From Conoideocrella luteorostrata (taxonomy: Eukaryota > Ascomycota > Sordariomycetes > Hypocreales > Clavicipitaceae), in NCBI GenBank assembly GCA_032433595.1, contig JASWJB010000004.1:186001-250000 (forward strand): a DNA stretch of 64,000 bases. Reading direction: 5' to 3'. Positions 22,401-34,375 of the stretch are shown here, one piece after another. The notes beneath the pieces were generated by a model. It searched no databases. It was not told the DNA's origin and worked only from the letters and a program-made list of their open reading frames with translations. Every line of letters starts with the position of its first letter. Within the stretch, counting starts at the first letter, position 1. The position numbers were made by a program, and so were the translations under genes.

Positions 22401-23105
22401 TCATCGGCTTCAAGTTGGATATATTCATTTATAAGTCTCTGTCTGTATATCTAAGAAGAAGAAAACAAGTCAAGGTGGGAGGCTCGATATCGCCGTATTA
22501 ATATCGTAGCTGAAAGGTGACCACGTGATGTGCTCAGCGCTTCCTATTGTGCCTGGCGGGATTCTAACAGGTAGCCCTGACATCTTTGCGAATATTAACG
22601 TTCCAAGATTGATTGTCGGATTATGCTGATGTTAACCCTATTTGCCCATGCCAGAAGCTGCCGAGCAATAATGTCGCCGGTGAAGTATGAGCATTCATCT
22701 ATGAAAAATCGAAAATCTTGTTTGCATTTGCTTCTTGCAGAATTTTTTGCGCAACTCAGTAGACTTTACGGCGATGCCGATGAAATATGACCACTTGTTT
22801 GTCTAGTGCAATAGATGAAGCTAGTGACGCAGGTCTGTTTTAAAAGGCGTGCATGGAACTGCATGAGGGTTTTTTTGTTAAACTAAAAACTGTGGGACCG
22901 GCACAATTGATTTAGCTTCAACCTGCTCATTTCATGAAACACGAGGTTACGTATGTTCCAATACACCTGCATGGACTTGTCGCGTGCATCGCATACGCTG
23001 TAAGTGGCTTGTCGCAAATATACCTGTTAGGACTTTCCTACGAACATACGTGAGCATTGCGTAAGTTGAACTCGCACCATACTCGCCAAAAGTCAGGCTA
23101 GGTGT

Positions 23106-23175
23106 CACAGGCTATAGAAAATGCATTATTCACGCTATTAGTGTGGAGCTTCATTTTTTGCTGAATTTTGTGACA
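23106..23175 (+). pseudogene. Decayed copy of the last exon of small secreted protein 1
   Basis: CACAGGCTA followed by a frame reading YRKCIIHAISVE parallels the acceptor and last exon at 18816-18890 (YMKCIIHATCVD). Most differences are C-to-T or G-to-A, an extra G is inserted after GTGTGGA, and two of the three cysteines are lost. A GTAAGT-like donor about 50 bp upstream (near 23058) suggests an intron border also survives. No signal-peptide exon was found nearby. Confidence 0.55.
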
Positions 23176-24474
23176 CTAGGCTAGGCCGTTCTAAAAGAGA
23201 GTGCAAGCCGATTTGAAAGCTCTGTGCATAAATCCACTAGTAATTGAGCTAAATCCTACTCCTAGAAGTGTTAACTCAGAACTATCAGAATTTTCTCGTC
23301 TCTGCTTCGGCCATTGCCGTCGACATTGTCTGATGCGCTTTGGCCACTACTTGCACCACCCCTTTCTATCGGTGCTCGAATCAACCGGTTAACCCTTCTT
23401 GGGCGTAGTTCCAGACAATGAGGTTCTTCAGTTGCATGGTAATGAACAAACCCTTCGCGGTCGTCCGTGCAGTATGCTGATTCTGTTGTAGGCTCCTGTA
23501 CACGACTATTATGATTGGCGGGGGGAAGAATTTTCTTTCCAAGGAGACCCCTCAAGTAGGGCGCCCTGAGTAAGGACTTAGGGCATCCTGACTACCACCC
23601 GTGAAGAGTTTCACCTAAAAATAGCTACAAATAAACTTTTCCAACCGGTACTATGAGATGAAATGTCAGTTGGTGTGAAAATTCAGCTGAAGGGCTCCCA
23701 ACTCATTTTGCCAATCAGATCAGTGGGACATCACGCACACTACCACACCGGTTACTTTATCACTGCTAGGGGCGATCAAATAAGCATTAATAGACAGCTG
23801 AGGCTGATTCAGACTCCCAAGGTAGTCATGTTATTAAGTCAGGTTGCATTCATTTTCATCCATGCAGTTTGACGGGCTTGGATAGGGCTCGTCAGAGAAA
23901 CCTTTACTTAGGATACCACACCACCAGCGAAGAAGCCCCTTAACTTTGTATCTGAAGACTTCAATTGTCCCAATTTTTCAATGATGGGCATATACTCCAT
24001 CCAATAAAATTTGTGTACTTGCAGACCTTTAACACTCCAATTTTCAGGAGGACCATTCAGCTAAACAGTTGAATATTTATTTATAGCTATACATGCTAGA
24101 GAGATAAACGACTCTTATAGTTTCTTTATCTTTCACAAAATACAATCCAATACCTGCAACGAACTGGGTTGCGCTGATCCTATGTGCTGCGCTTACTGTT
24201 ATAAGCCAGACGACTTGATAGGAGCAATTTACAACGCAAGGCCTGATCCGAAAGATGGCTTCTAATTAAATTGAAGTGGTTACACCAATACCTTAAGTCT
24301 GCCCACATTTTTGGTGAGCTTATTAGAAGCAGTTTAGTAGTCGCATAAATAAGCTGATTTGAACACGGTTTGTACCTCAACTTTATAAAGTCATTGAACA
24401 TGACTCTGCATTTCTTAAAGCGTAAACAAACAGAAAATCTAATCACCTGCGAGTCAAGACTAGTTGATTATGAC

Positions 24475-24480
24475 TATAAA
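24475..24480 (+). promoter_or_regulatory. TATA box candidate
   Basis: TATAAA about 170 bp upstream of the ATG at 24651. Confidence 0.35.
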
Positions 24481-24650
24481 TTAACGGCCAGACAACTATC
24501 CAAATATTCGAAGCCGTCAGCAATTGCATAACAATCCAATTTGTTCAAGTACATCTTCACCAATCATCTACTCTTCCTGTAATAACGATCCAAACTCTCT
24601 TTTGAATAAATCTTCAGCCTAAATTCTCTCTGTTCACTTCATAAGCAACT

Positions 24651-25394
24651 ATGAAGACGACATTCGCTATCATCGCAGTCTTCGCAAGCCTTGGCTGTTC
24701 AGTTCCAGTTGACCAGGCGAGCGACACATGTCAGGTCTCGCCTGACGCAGGTCCAAAAATATGGGCAGATATCAACGAAAAGTATGAGAAATGCAAAGCC
24801 ATATTCCCCAAAGATCCATGCGTCAAGGAGTTATTTCATCTGCAAGGGTCTATTGGACACTTTGAGGAAAATTGCAAGCCCGGTGGTACACTAGCCGGAA
24901 CTAAATCTCAACCCGTTCTTTTGAAATATTTCCCAGACGGGAAAAGTAAATGTTGGCCTGGTCAAAAGGATACTATCTACGTAAATAAGGAGGTTTACCA
25001 GCGCATCTGCACTCAGTGTATCAATGTGGAACAGAAGAGTCCACAGCAAACACAGGCACAGCCAAAGACGGAGCAGCCAAAGACGGAGCAGCCAAAAAAG
25101 AAGGAGATGGATCAGGAAAAGCAAAGAAAGACAGTCACTATCAAAGTTTCAGACTCGAACAAAAAAACCCCAGAGGAAATAGTTGCAGCGTAAGTTGAAA
25201 TGTCCCAAAAACCTATGCCTTGCGCTATCCGAATATTAACATAACCGTTCAGAGTTGTTCGGCAGGACATGACAGGTCCATACTTGTGCGACAAAAGTTC
25301 TAAGACCTGTCCTGAAGTCACCCTTACTCCAAAGGTAATCCAGACATTGACAGACATGGGATTTAAGGTGGAAAAGGTTGAGAAGCAGACCTAG
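24651..25394 (+). CDS. Secreted Cys-containing protein with Lys/Gln/Pro-rich linker
   Basis: Exons 24651-25189 and 25253-25394, separated by a 63-bp intron (GTAAGT...TTCAG), give 226 residues. A signal peptide (about 1-17, LGCSVPV) leads into a globular part with at least seven cysteines up to about residue 125 (CKAIFPKDPCVKE, CQVS, CWPGQKD, ICTQC). A linker follows with direct repeats of QPKTE and many Lys, then a C-terminal part with two more cysteines (LCDKSSKTCPEV) partly in exon 2. No family is recognised. The secreted, cysteine-paired layout fits an effector or antimicrobial-type protein, but this is inference. It stands alone in a decayed region. Confidence 0.75.
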
Positions 25395-25640
25395 GACCCG
25401 ATTTATTGTTAAGGCCGAGTCACCTAAACGACGGATCATTAAGCCAGACCACTACCTCACAAGCAAAAGTCTCCCGCTCATGCAAATAGCTCAGTTCAGT
25501 CCTGCATTTAGATAGAAATCAAGAGTCGCTCATTGCATATTTTACAAAAAACCTTTCTGTCAAACACTGTGATTCACCCTAGAATAGGTGCTTTGTAGTG
25601 CGGCCCGCACATATTCGATAACACGTGTGTTGTGTGTGTG

Positions 25641-25840
25641 GACCGGATGTGTGGATAGGATACTTGGCCTCTGGGCCTAGGGCAAGAACCTAAGACTAGG
25701 GCGTCTCAGATAGTAGGGGTATTTATAGGGAAATTTGGACAGGGCCGTCAAACGAAGAATTCTTCCTTCATCATCATTGTAACACAGCTCCTGCCATCAA
25801 TGCAAACAAATTTGAACCTCTCTTATCAATTCCAACAGCA
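25641..25840 (+). repeat. TATA-bearing dispersed repeat, copy B
   Basis: Long match to 53601-53821: CCGGATGTGTGGAT, CTGGGCCTA, GTCTCAGAT, GTAGGGGTA, ATTTGGAC, GCCGTCA, CATCATCA, AACACAGCTC, CCATCAAT, ACAAATTTGAACCTCT and TATCAATT in one order over about 200 bp. Copies A and D match the downstream half. Confidence 0.75.
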
Positions 25841-26216
25841 CACACATGGAACTACGTGTTGGAGCACAATGGCATTTTCAACAAAACAGCTTCTCTAGTA
25901 TAATATCGCGTCATCGTAGAATACTCGTGCTATACAACAATATGAGATTGTAATAGCACTTGATCACACGCGCACCTCTATTTTTTTTAGTTTCGTGAAT
26001 CACAATCCTTATATAACGTGCAAGGCTATCCAGTACAGATGCATGCATTTAGCGAGTTATTGTTGGCCCGCAATTATCAATAGTTCATGTTTGACTGATT
26101 CCTCTACAAGTCGTTGTGTAGTATTCCAATTGAACCACCAGGCCCTATCATGGTCTGGGCGATAGGGCAATGAAATGACTTCGCTGCATCTGGTATAAAT
26201 CCACTTCCCCTTTTCC

Positions 26217-26480
26217 ATGCTGGAGCGCCTGCTGGAGCACCTTCAGCTTAAAAGTGTCTCAACGAAACGCATAGAATACATTGGGGTGTCATCCACATCC
26301 ACGTTCTATGCCGCGGAGCCTCACGAGCTGGCTCTAGCGTTTCAGATCATTCTCGACGTTAATGCAGCGACGAATTGTCCCGGAAAATGCATCATTTTCA
26401 CCGAAAACGAAGCGGAAATACAGGCAATGCGTAATACTAAGAATCCATGGGGAAAATACAGTCTGGTCGGAGCTATCACG
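26217..26480 (+). mobile_element. LINE (Tad-like) RNase H domain relic
   Basis: The frame reads ELALAFQIILDVNAATNCPGK, then CIIFTENEAEIQAMRN and WGKYSLVGAI, the pattern of the RNase H domain of fungal non-LTR retrotransposons (usually FTDNQAAIQA). Asp is replaced by Glu at the catalytic D of the TDN motif. There is no reverse transcriptase upstream, so this is a fragment. Confidence 0.6.
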
Positions 26481-27240
26481 TCAACAAAAATGGCTGGACT
26501 TCGGGGACTGGCTCGAAAAGAACTTAGATCCGCCAACTAACCCTACCGAGCGAAGATTATTGGTATTGGATGACCACGAAAACCATGAGACAGCGCATCT
26601 AATGTATCTCTGATGCCAGCATAATATCTCTCTACTTTATCTCCTTCCAAATACTTCTCATATCCTGCAACCGCTTGATTTGTCGGCCATGCCATCGCTC
26701 ATGCCTTCTAACCGCAAACAGATCAGATTCCTCATTATCTTGACCGATTCAAGCCCCATTGGCGAGAAAAACTCTACCTTTTGCTGTTAAAAAGCAAGGC
26801 TATCCGTGCTCTCTCGGTCAATCAAGAGTGGCTGGAAAACAAGTGGTATTTTACTAGTGTCAATGCAGAAGCCCGGTATGAGGCGCGTTCTGCCAGAGAA
26901 TAGCACACAATCGAAGAGAAACACAGAGAATAGTGGCATTTCACCGAAAATTCCCGCACTCAAGAGATCATGGCTGTTGGACACGTCACAGATTACGTGG
27001 TCGGCTCCGAGAAGGTCAACAGATCTTAACCTTCAGGTGCTGAAATATAGTTAGCTCTCAGACGATGTGTCCATAAAGAGACTACTTTTCAGAAAGATAA
27101 CAAAGGTGTTTTTTCTTATAAAGAAACCGTTCTAGCAAAAGCACAGATGAAAATACAGGAATTAAAGATACAGCTAGAAGCTACTAGGCTTAAGAGAAGA
27201 AAAAAGGTCAAAGTAAGCCCAAATTCCCTGTATTGTCGAC
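26481..27240 (+). mobile_element. pogo/Fot1-like DDE transposase relic
   Basis: WLDFGDWLEKNL and ERRLLVLDDHENHETAHLMYL match the DDE_1 region including the second catalytic Asp. After TGA at 26611-26613 the same frame continues SLLYLLPNTSHILQPLD with the third Asp (about 26676). A further stop lies near 26789 and a frame change near 26800, leading to KSGWKTSGILLVSMQKPG and LPENS. Downstream (about 27090-27210) a Lys/Glu-rich coiled-coil tail, KAQMKIQELKIQLEATRLK, is the usual C-terminus. Terminal inverted repeats were not found. Inactive. Confidence 0.7.
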
Positions 27241-29700
27241 ATTGCGGCTGGAATCGTTGTACATTGTTAAACGCAGCAGTTACGTCAAAACAAGCCGAAA
27301 AAGGGAAATTTTCGCATTTCTAGCTGCCATGTGCAACTATAATCTGCTGGTAACTCTAAAAGCTATTATATAGTGATCTTATTTCCAAAGTAAATAAGAC
27401 TCAATACACCTAATTAGAAAAAGGACTCGGTATAGTGTAGAAGGCATGAATGCGGCGGTATTCTTCCAGTTAACATGATTAAGGCAAAGTTTTGATAATC
27501 TTATCTTTAACTTTATTTCGCATTAATATGTTCTTTGTAGCTAAAACTAGCAATCGCATTGTTATCCTGCCGTTCTGGCAGCTACAGAAGATAGGACACC
27601 CTCGGACCCAGGCCAGCTCTGAGATAGTGATGCCGGAACCTGATGCAAAACGGCCTAGGCCTGGGGTCGGGGTCGCGCGCCAGGATAACCTCGTGGGCCG
27701 TGGCAGTGCACAAGGACCGGACGAAGAATTGAGTCTGGCTCTCAAACAGGCCAGTGCTGAGAGTACTATTGGTCATCTGTCGATAGCTTCCTTCAAGGAG
27801 CTTATGCATTGGCCGGAGAGGACGGACGTACATGTTGGTCAACCAAGAGGTCGAAATCTGAGCCCAGCTCGCACCTAAGGCGCCCCCCATGGGCGTGATG
27901 CCGTCCTAGATATGCCGACTGCGGGTGGCTTAAGGTGCAAACTGCGAGTGTACAACCGGGGCGCACGCGTGACGACAACGAAGCTCCGTAAGTCGACCTC
28001 GGCACCGTTGCCTAAGCCTCGCCAGCTTGGCTTGGAGAGAAAACGGGGTCTTGAGCCTTTGTCACAGCCTCCACGCTTTTGTAGCCCGCCTACTGTACTC
28101 AGTACCCATCATCTAATCATCAATCTTCTTTATCTGTTCCACCCGGCGTGCCTCCAGACGCTTGGCGAGACCATAGCGGTGTTTGTATCTACATATTCAT
28201 GTTTGGGAGGAGCTGAAACTACAGTGAAAGGTTGTTGAGAATTCAACTATACGAAGGAAGCGTGGTACCGAGCTTGCGTGGAAAATGGGGCGCGGGGGGC
28301 ACAGGGATGGTCCAAAACGACAGCCAATTTGCATCCATCAACATTACGATGTCACCAGCGCACGATTTGCGCTTTGGTATCCCTTGTTCTAGACTTCTGT
28401 CCCACTGCTTTCACCGAAAATGAGAACGTGATCGAAAGACTCGTCCAAAAGACTCGTCCCAAGAGATGAAGGCACGGCCAATCAACCGTAGAAGATGAGA
28501 TGAGGGCGTTGCCGTAGACTTCTGAAAGGGGTCACCTCGACACTATGCACATCCTTGTGATAAATAAGCCAACGCCACTGCCATCACTCTGGATGGGCGA
28601 TTTATCAATGCTCTACTAACAGCTTCTCAAGGAGGACACCTCGAGGTTGTGAAGCTCCTTTCAGACACTTGGTGCTGTTGGTCACAAATATCCATGCTCA
28701 TTCCCCCAGACCCTTCCATTGACGCAGTACATGGAAAATAAAGAAGAGAAGAGAACTGAAAATTTCAACCAAGTCTCATACATTCGTTCCAAAAATGCGG
28801 GGACTGTCGCTGACAACGCACGAAAGGAACAGTCCCATTCAACTTCCGCTTTATTGCCGAAACCACCGAGTACGTAGCCAGTTATTGCATGGCCATCCTG
28901 ACTGCTACGTGAGCTGGCTGTTTCCTTACCAAAATTCTGTATCATAACATTTTAATGCATAAATCTGTTCGCTTTAGATTCGCATGGAAACGGGACGGAG
29001 GTATCTACAGGTGTTAGGGGGCTGTGAATGGACTACCAAGCGTTCGAGCGCAAAATCAAGACGAGGTAGATTGCCCGTTATTGTATTGCCGTCCAATTTT
29101 AGTAGCATTGACCGAGGGTGGATTAGTTTTCTCCAGTTGGCTCCACTTTTCTGTTATTTTACTTCCTTTAACGGCATTATTCGGCGGGTAGATCGGAAAC
29201 TCGCGATGCACCTCTGTCCGTAAAGTGGAGTTTATCAACTCTTACTTATAATCGAGTCATTTTCGTCTGTTTTTTATGGAGTCAGGACTGGGGACAGTGT
29301 TTTCGAACGTCATTTAGATCCTTTTGATCCACACACTTGTTTCACAGTCGCAAATAATTTTCCTCCGACATGTACATCAAATACATGCAACCAAGAAAAA
29401 TGGGCGAACTACTTGCTCAGAACGCATGGATCTGCCGGATGCGTACTGCGGCAAGGGGCCCAGCATTGACTAGTCCACCATCCAATTTAATAACCCTGCC
29501 GCAGGGGTCCTCAGGGGCTTTGATCGTATTATCAGCTCATGCCCTTCATTTTTAACTTTCTCGTGAAATTTTAAGGGGTTTAACTGCTCGGTAATAAATG
29601 GGCCAAGCCGCTGTGAAGTATCTTTTGGTGTCCTATTTTCAGTGCAATCGTCATGGCAATACTAGTCAATATTACACAGTAGTCATGCATTTGGCTTGCT
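27241..29700. other. Gene-poor stretch
   Basis: A 128-codon frame at 27492-27878 (+) and its antisense partner have no recognisable domain. An ankyrin fragment lies at about 28597-28690. Otherwise nothing supportable. Confidence 0.45.
28597..28690 (+). pseudogene. Ankyrin-repeat fragment
   Basis: A short frame reads NALLTASQGGHLEVVKLLSDT, one ankyrin unit with the xGHLEVVKLLL helix. No neighbouring repeats stay in frame. Confidence 0.55.
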
Positions 29701-29704
29701 CTAA

Positions 29705-29714
29705 TATATAAAAG
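29705..29714 (+). promoter_or_regulatory. TATA box
   Basis: TATATAAAAG, 140 bp upstream of the ATG of the secreted protein at 29854. Confidence 0.5.
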
Positions 29715-29853
29715 GGGTTGTGATCGACTTACAGATGCTCTCCATTCCAGGATAACTTTCCATCACTTCCATCATTCCGATATTCACACACTACGGAGTT
29801 TACTCAAAGTCTTCCAATTCATTTCCAACACCTACTATTTGCCATATTTAACA

Positions 29854-30380
29854 ATGAAGGCCACATTTCTCATCTCTACAGTTGCTGCCATCAAACTGGT
29901 ATCAGCAGGTGTGACCGTGGCAACAAAACCCCTCCCTTTTACACCATGCCTAGTAGCCGGCTCCAAACATTGTATTTCGTGCACGCAGAGTTCTGTAAGT
30001 AGCCACGAGATAATAGAAAAGACGTACTTCCTGCTGTTGCTGACATAAGTTTGGCGTTTCAGCAATGTTGGATCACCATGGGAAATGACAATCCCGGCAT
30101 GGTAGCGGGGACGTGTTCGAGCGATATCAACAGCCTTACGTGCTATAATGGCAAATGCGTTTACTCGGACAGCGACAGAGGGTGTGATCCGATCGGAGAT
30201 GGCGATAGAGACGCCTACCCTACTAAAATTGTAGCAAATGCTGGTTCTAATGGGTACGGTGGGCCTCACGGAGCGCCTCCTCCTTGGGGAAGCGGCCCTG
30301 AACCCGCAGGTGATATATATGCTGTTCAACACAGCTCCGGAGACAACAAGAGGGGCTTCCATCGCGAGTTCCGCGCGTAG
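29854..30380 (+). CDS. Small secreted cysteine-rich protein (effector-like)
   Basis: Exons 29854-29994 and 30063-30380, with a 68-bp GTAAGT...TTTCAG intron in phase 0, give 152 residues. A signal peptide (about 1-19) is followed by a cysteine-rich region of about 75 residues (CLVAGSKHCISCTQSSQCW, GTCSSD, LTCYNGKCVYSD, GCDP; nine cysteines) and a Gly/Pro-rich, cysteine-free C-terminus (GYGGPHGAPPPWG). The start follows a good TATA box and has the context ACAATGAAGG. No family recognised. Composition and size fit a secreted effector-type protein; the role is unknown. Confidence 0.75.
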
Positions 30381-31123
30381 TGGTACAGTGCTTGTGAGCT
30401 TTGAAAGGGTTTCTTTGTTCATTGAGGACTATTTCTTTTAGTGCACTTAATTATAGACCTCTTGTGCTAAAAACCACTTCACTTAATGAACAGTGTTTAA
30501 TTAATATATCAGTTTGTACAGGCCTAGACTTTTGAAAACAGAAATCACTGGCTCGTCAACATAGCAGGATACGTTTAGATTCAGAAGCATTTTCCCAGGT
30601 ACTTGGCAATGTAGCCATCTAATCCAGCTGATGTAAGGTTAAGCGTGAGCAGAGTGCATTATTTATTACATCCACTGCACACCTGTGGAAATTTGGTATT
30701 CTTAGTCTACTCAATTCTTTTAACCAACCAGCCCTACGCATGCCACAAAACCTGGGAGGCGTTATTCTTCCCACCGAAACGGGCGGGATCTGTCGATGTC
30801 ATCATCACTCTTCCTCAGAGTCTAGGAGTTGAGAACTATCTGGAAAATCACGACTGATCTTCAACCCGCGGCAAATATCATGAATACTCTTACGTGACCT
30901 ATGTACTTTGCCGAGAGCATTTGAGGGTGAGGTGCAATCACAATCACTGCTGCTGCCGATGCTCACACCATGTCTAATTCACTGCCCTCGACGAAGCCGG
31001 AGACACAACTGTGGCCATAAACATTTTTCCGATGCCTGTGATGCTGGTGGTGCTGGGGGCGACCTCGAAGCGGCCGAGGCCACGCAAAACACTGCGTCCG
31101 GAGACTTTGTCATTAGCATGATT
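30381..31123. other. Gene-free stretch
   Basis: Two short frames (30645-30857, 30908-31174) have no recognisable features. Confidence 0.5.
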
Positions 31124-33447
31124 TTATTTGAAGCAGCACTTCAGCTGCGTCCAGCTGGCCTCGATTTTAGGTGAAGTGTCCTGCTCAAGTTCTCTCATAT
31201 CGACGATCTCCCGTATATCATAACCGGTAGTGAAGTCATGGCTCAGTGGTACTGTCTCGTCCTCCAGGATTTCGTCTTTTAACCCCAGGCCAGCTTCTTG
31301 CAAGACTGATCTGGTGTCGTACAGTACGTCCTCCGGATCTTCACCCACAGCATACCGCGCAATCAGGACATTGAACTCAGATAGTTTGGGACTTGTTTCA
31401 GTCGAATTTTCGCCCCGAGACAGCTCATAGAAATGCGGTTCCATCGTTTGAAGTACCACACGGGAGAAATTCGTCTCCACACGTTCCTGCAATACCAAAA
31501 CTCTGAGAGTCACGATGAGACCGTTTTCCGTGATGCTAGCCTCCTCGTCGTTGTAGTGCAACCATTGATCACCACCGGTGCTGATCCATGTCGACGGTGC
31601 CCACGTAAAGGAGACATCGCCATCTTTGGACGCCGGTCAAAGGTCACCGTCCAAGGGATTCTCCCAATTTGAAGGTAAAGATCTTTCCATCGCTCATCCC
31701 CTTCCAGGGCTGAACTGCAGTTAAGATCCAAGCCAAGAAACAACCCGATCACAAGAAACTGATCGGTAGGTCGGCTGGTCAGCCGTCGAGTCATGGCGTT
31801 GAAAAGATCCACCAACCGTCTCGATAAAGGCCTGCGGGGGTGCTGGCTATCGAGCGGGCGCGCCTTTTGGAGCATGGCTAGCAGCTCGATTGATAATATG
31901 GAAGGGAATGGGTTTCCTTCTGGACGCTCGAAGTAACGGCGGTAGAGGCGCTGGACGAGCGCGTCGAGATCAATCATGCCGTCACTGACATCCATGTCGA
32001 CCCATCGCGCGACGAACCCTTCTTGGTACGTCCACAGTCGGCCAAACCAGCTAGACGCAACCAAGGACCATCCGACTTCTAGGTCAGAGTTGCCCATGGA
32101 AAGACTACGGAGGCCTCGATCGAGAAGTATGACGCCAGTTGCGTTTTCATACGTCTGCATCATGAGCTTAATAGCCTCTGTGCGCTGAGGCTGCTGCTTG
32201 GGGACGCATAAGGCGTCAATCCAGAAGTAGCCCTCGCCCGTTCGCTTCTTTGCAAGCTTGTGTAGCCTCTGAACCTGGCAGGTCGGTAAGCCTGCGTCCG
32301 TTGTACTACCGAGTCCATCAGCCCAGACGTGAGAGAAAGCGGCATAATCCGCCTTCTCGTCGGGATCGAGAGCTCCAAGGTCTAGTGAGAGACCATGGTC
32401 ACTCAGCCGTACTACAGGTATTTGACCACGATCTAAGATATGGAGAACGGCGGCGAGATCGGGTTTTATGAAATCGCATTGACAGCCGTTTACCCAGTGT
32501 TGTGGTGCATAATTCGCAGTATCTATGTTGTTTCGGTAACATGCATGGGCCACGCAGTGCTCGTGGCCGCTGGTTGTCCCGACGAAGCCGGCCGTGTCGA
32601 GGAATCTCATGAAGGCTGCTGTCAGGGCTTTTTCGGCATTTGCGACAATAAACCGACACCACCCCTTGCGAATCAAGCTCTCAGAGTAGGTTTTTGGTAG
32701 GGGAGACCCTGAAAGATTGAAGGAGCGCGTGCCTGAGGGCAAATTTACCCTCACAAACGTCGCAACGGCTTCGTGCAGGGCTGACATGGCTGGCTCAACA
32801 GAGAGCAATAGAGATTTCACCTTGAAGAATGCTTGAGAATCACTACAATTTGATAGATCCTTGATTATTTCAGCCAGTGCGGAACTTGCTCTGAAAGAAC
32901 ACTGCATTGCCATTTCCAGCGACTCTTCCGCAACATCCTGGGCCATCGAACTGAGCCTCCTCATCCAACTCTCCAATAGCACAGGAAGCATCCGGCTGTA
33001 CAAGTGTGTAGCACCGCCCTTGTCAGTCCGGGTCATGTATGCAGATGAGATAGGTCTGGCAATGACTGCTTCTAAAAATCCAAAGTACAGCCACGCTTGA
33101 ATGAAAGCAGCCACTTGATAAGCGGCTTCCGTCGCGTCAAGTTGCTCAAGGGCCGGATGACTGGCTGTAACATCAGCTTTGTCGATCATCCCATCAACAT
33201 CCCAATCGTGACCATACAGGCTGATGAAAGCAGTCATCGCATCAATCGCCTTGGACTCATCACCATGGTAGTAAGAACTTGATTCGTGATCGTGGCCAAG
33301 CCATGGGAACTGTGGCTCCCGGGCAGGAAAGTGGGAATGGACGGTTTCGTAACCAGCCCATTCCGTCACTATTAGAGGCCCAGTAGCTGCCTCTCGAAGT
33401 TCGCGGCGCCATTCCCGAGCTGAAGGGGCATACGTCAGATGCTCCAT
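31124..33447 (-). pseudogene. HET-domain (heterokaryon incompatibility) protein with one frameshift
   Basis: A long frame (first ATG at 33447; the open frame reaches 33498 without ATG) carries the three blocks of the HET domain: YAAFSHVWADGLGS, YFWIDALCVPKQQ with RTEAIKLMMQTYENA, and GRLWTYQEG (about residues 370-510). At RRPK (plus-strand 31621-31635) homologous-looking sequence leaves this frame and continues one base shifted as DGDVSFTWAPSTWISTGGDQW, then runs to a stop at 31124. One lost base explains this; no intron with usable borders fits. Read in the original frame the protein would lose its C-terminal ~165 residues and end in about 40 unrelated ones. HET proteins trigger cell death on allorecognition. 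The break may be real inactivation or an assembly error. Confidence 0.75.
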
Positions 33448-34375
33448 CGCAGCCGTTCCGATATCGCATAGATAGTCTTGATCGTGGATCGGTGGCAATG
33501 GGCTCGGGGAGGTGTCTCAGATTTCATCAGAATTCGTCTATCCGCTGGTAGCACCACAGAGTTCAGTGTAGCCATCTGGTGACTGAATGAGGATTATGAT
33601 GGCAGCGGCTGAGCATGAGCCAAATCTGGACGGTCAAATGCTGGCCCCGCCAAGCCCCAGGCAGCGACTAGCCTATGCAGGGCATTACCGCACGGGTCTG
33701 CGGAGAAGTTGACAAGCATTTTACCTTCTTTCGTAAAGTTTAAGTCCATTCGTCGTCTCTTGCCGAGATGTCTCTCCTACCACGATATCCGCGTGGTAGC
33801 TGGTCGTCTCCTGCTGACCTATTAGCCTTACACTGGAAAAGAGCCGGCCCTTGAAGTTCACCTACTTTGGGGACGCTATTGAATCATTATGCTGCGACTT
33901 TTGCGGCATCCGCCGGGCTGAAAAAATTGGCAAGCTGGACTGAAAGCGGGAGCACATATTGAAGCCGAGTGTCGTCTGATTCGCTAATCTCTATTATTAC
34001 GCGGTTTGGCTCGCTGGAGTAGAAGAGGGCTGTCGGTGTCTGTATATACTCGCCACCGGCCCTTCCAAGTCGACGCTACGTAAGATTTCGGGATCCCCAA
34101 ATGGTGATTGTACCCTGCGGCTAAGGCGGCATATGTCTTAAAAGCTACCGCACGCGTCGCCAATGCCTCATTTTCGTCCTATGCAATGAAAGACTGCCTT
34201 CACCTAGCCGAGCTGCTATCTGACGGGGCCTCATTCTTTCCAATCCCACAAACTCGTTGCCCCGCAAAGATGCTTCAAAATTAGATAGAAATCTGAGAGC
34301 CAAAAATACGATTGCATGAACTCTGCTCCGGTTAACGCAGCGTTGAGCTTCTTTTTTATTATCGTCTATTTCTAT
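33448..34375. other. Intergenic region between the PKS 3' end and the HET gene
   Basis: No coding frame of note. A TCTCCTACCACGATATCCGCG/GTGGTAGC imperfect inverted element lies at about 33771-33800. Confidence 0.45.

Larger units (their letters stand above)
19076..24650. other. Gene desert with relic repeats
   Basis: 5.5 kb with no supportable intact gene. Frames of 60-106 codons at 19157-19477, 20357-20602, 21055-21273, 23201-23392 and minus 23555-23271 lack domains, good starts or splice partners. It contains a dispersed repeat (19377-19465) and a decayed exon (23106-23175). AT-rich throughout, which fits old repeat-induced mutation. Confidence 0.5.

Noticed and set aside
27492..27890. 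Overlapping frames on both strands (128 and 102 codons)
   Set aside because: Neither strand shows a domain, and mutual overlap in a GC-rich patch explains the length.
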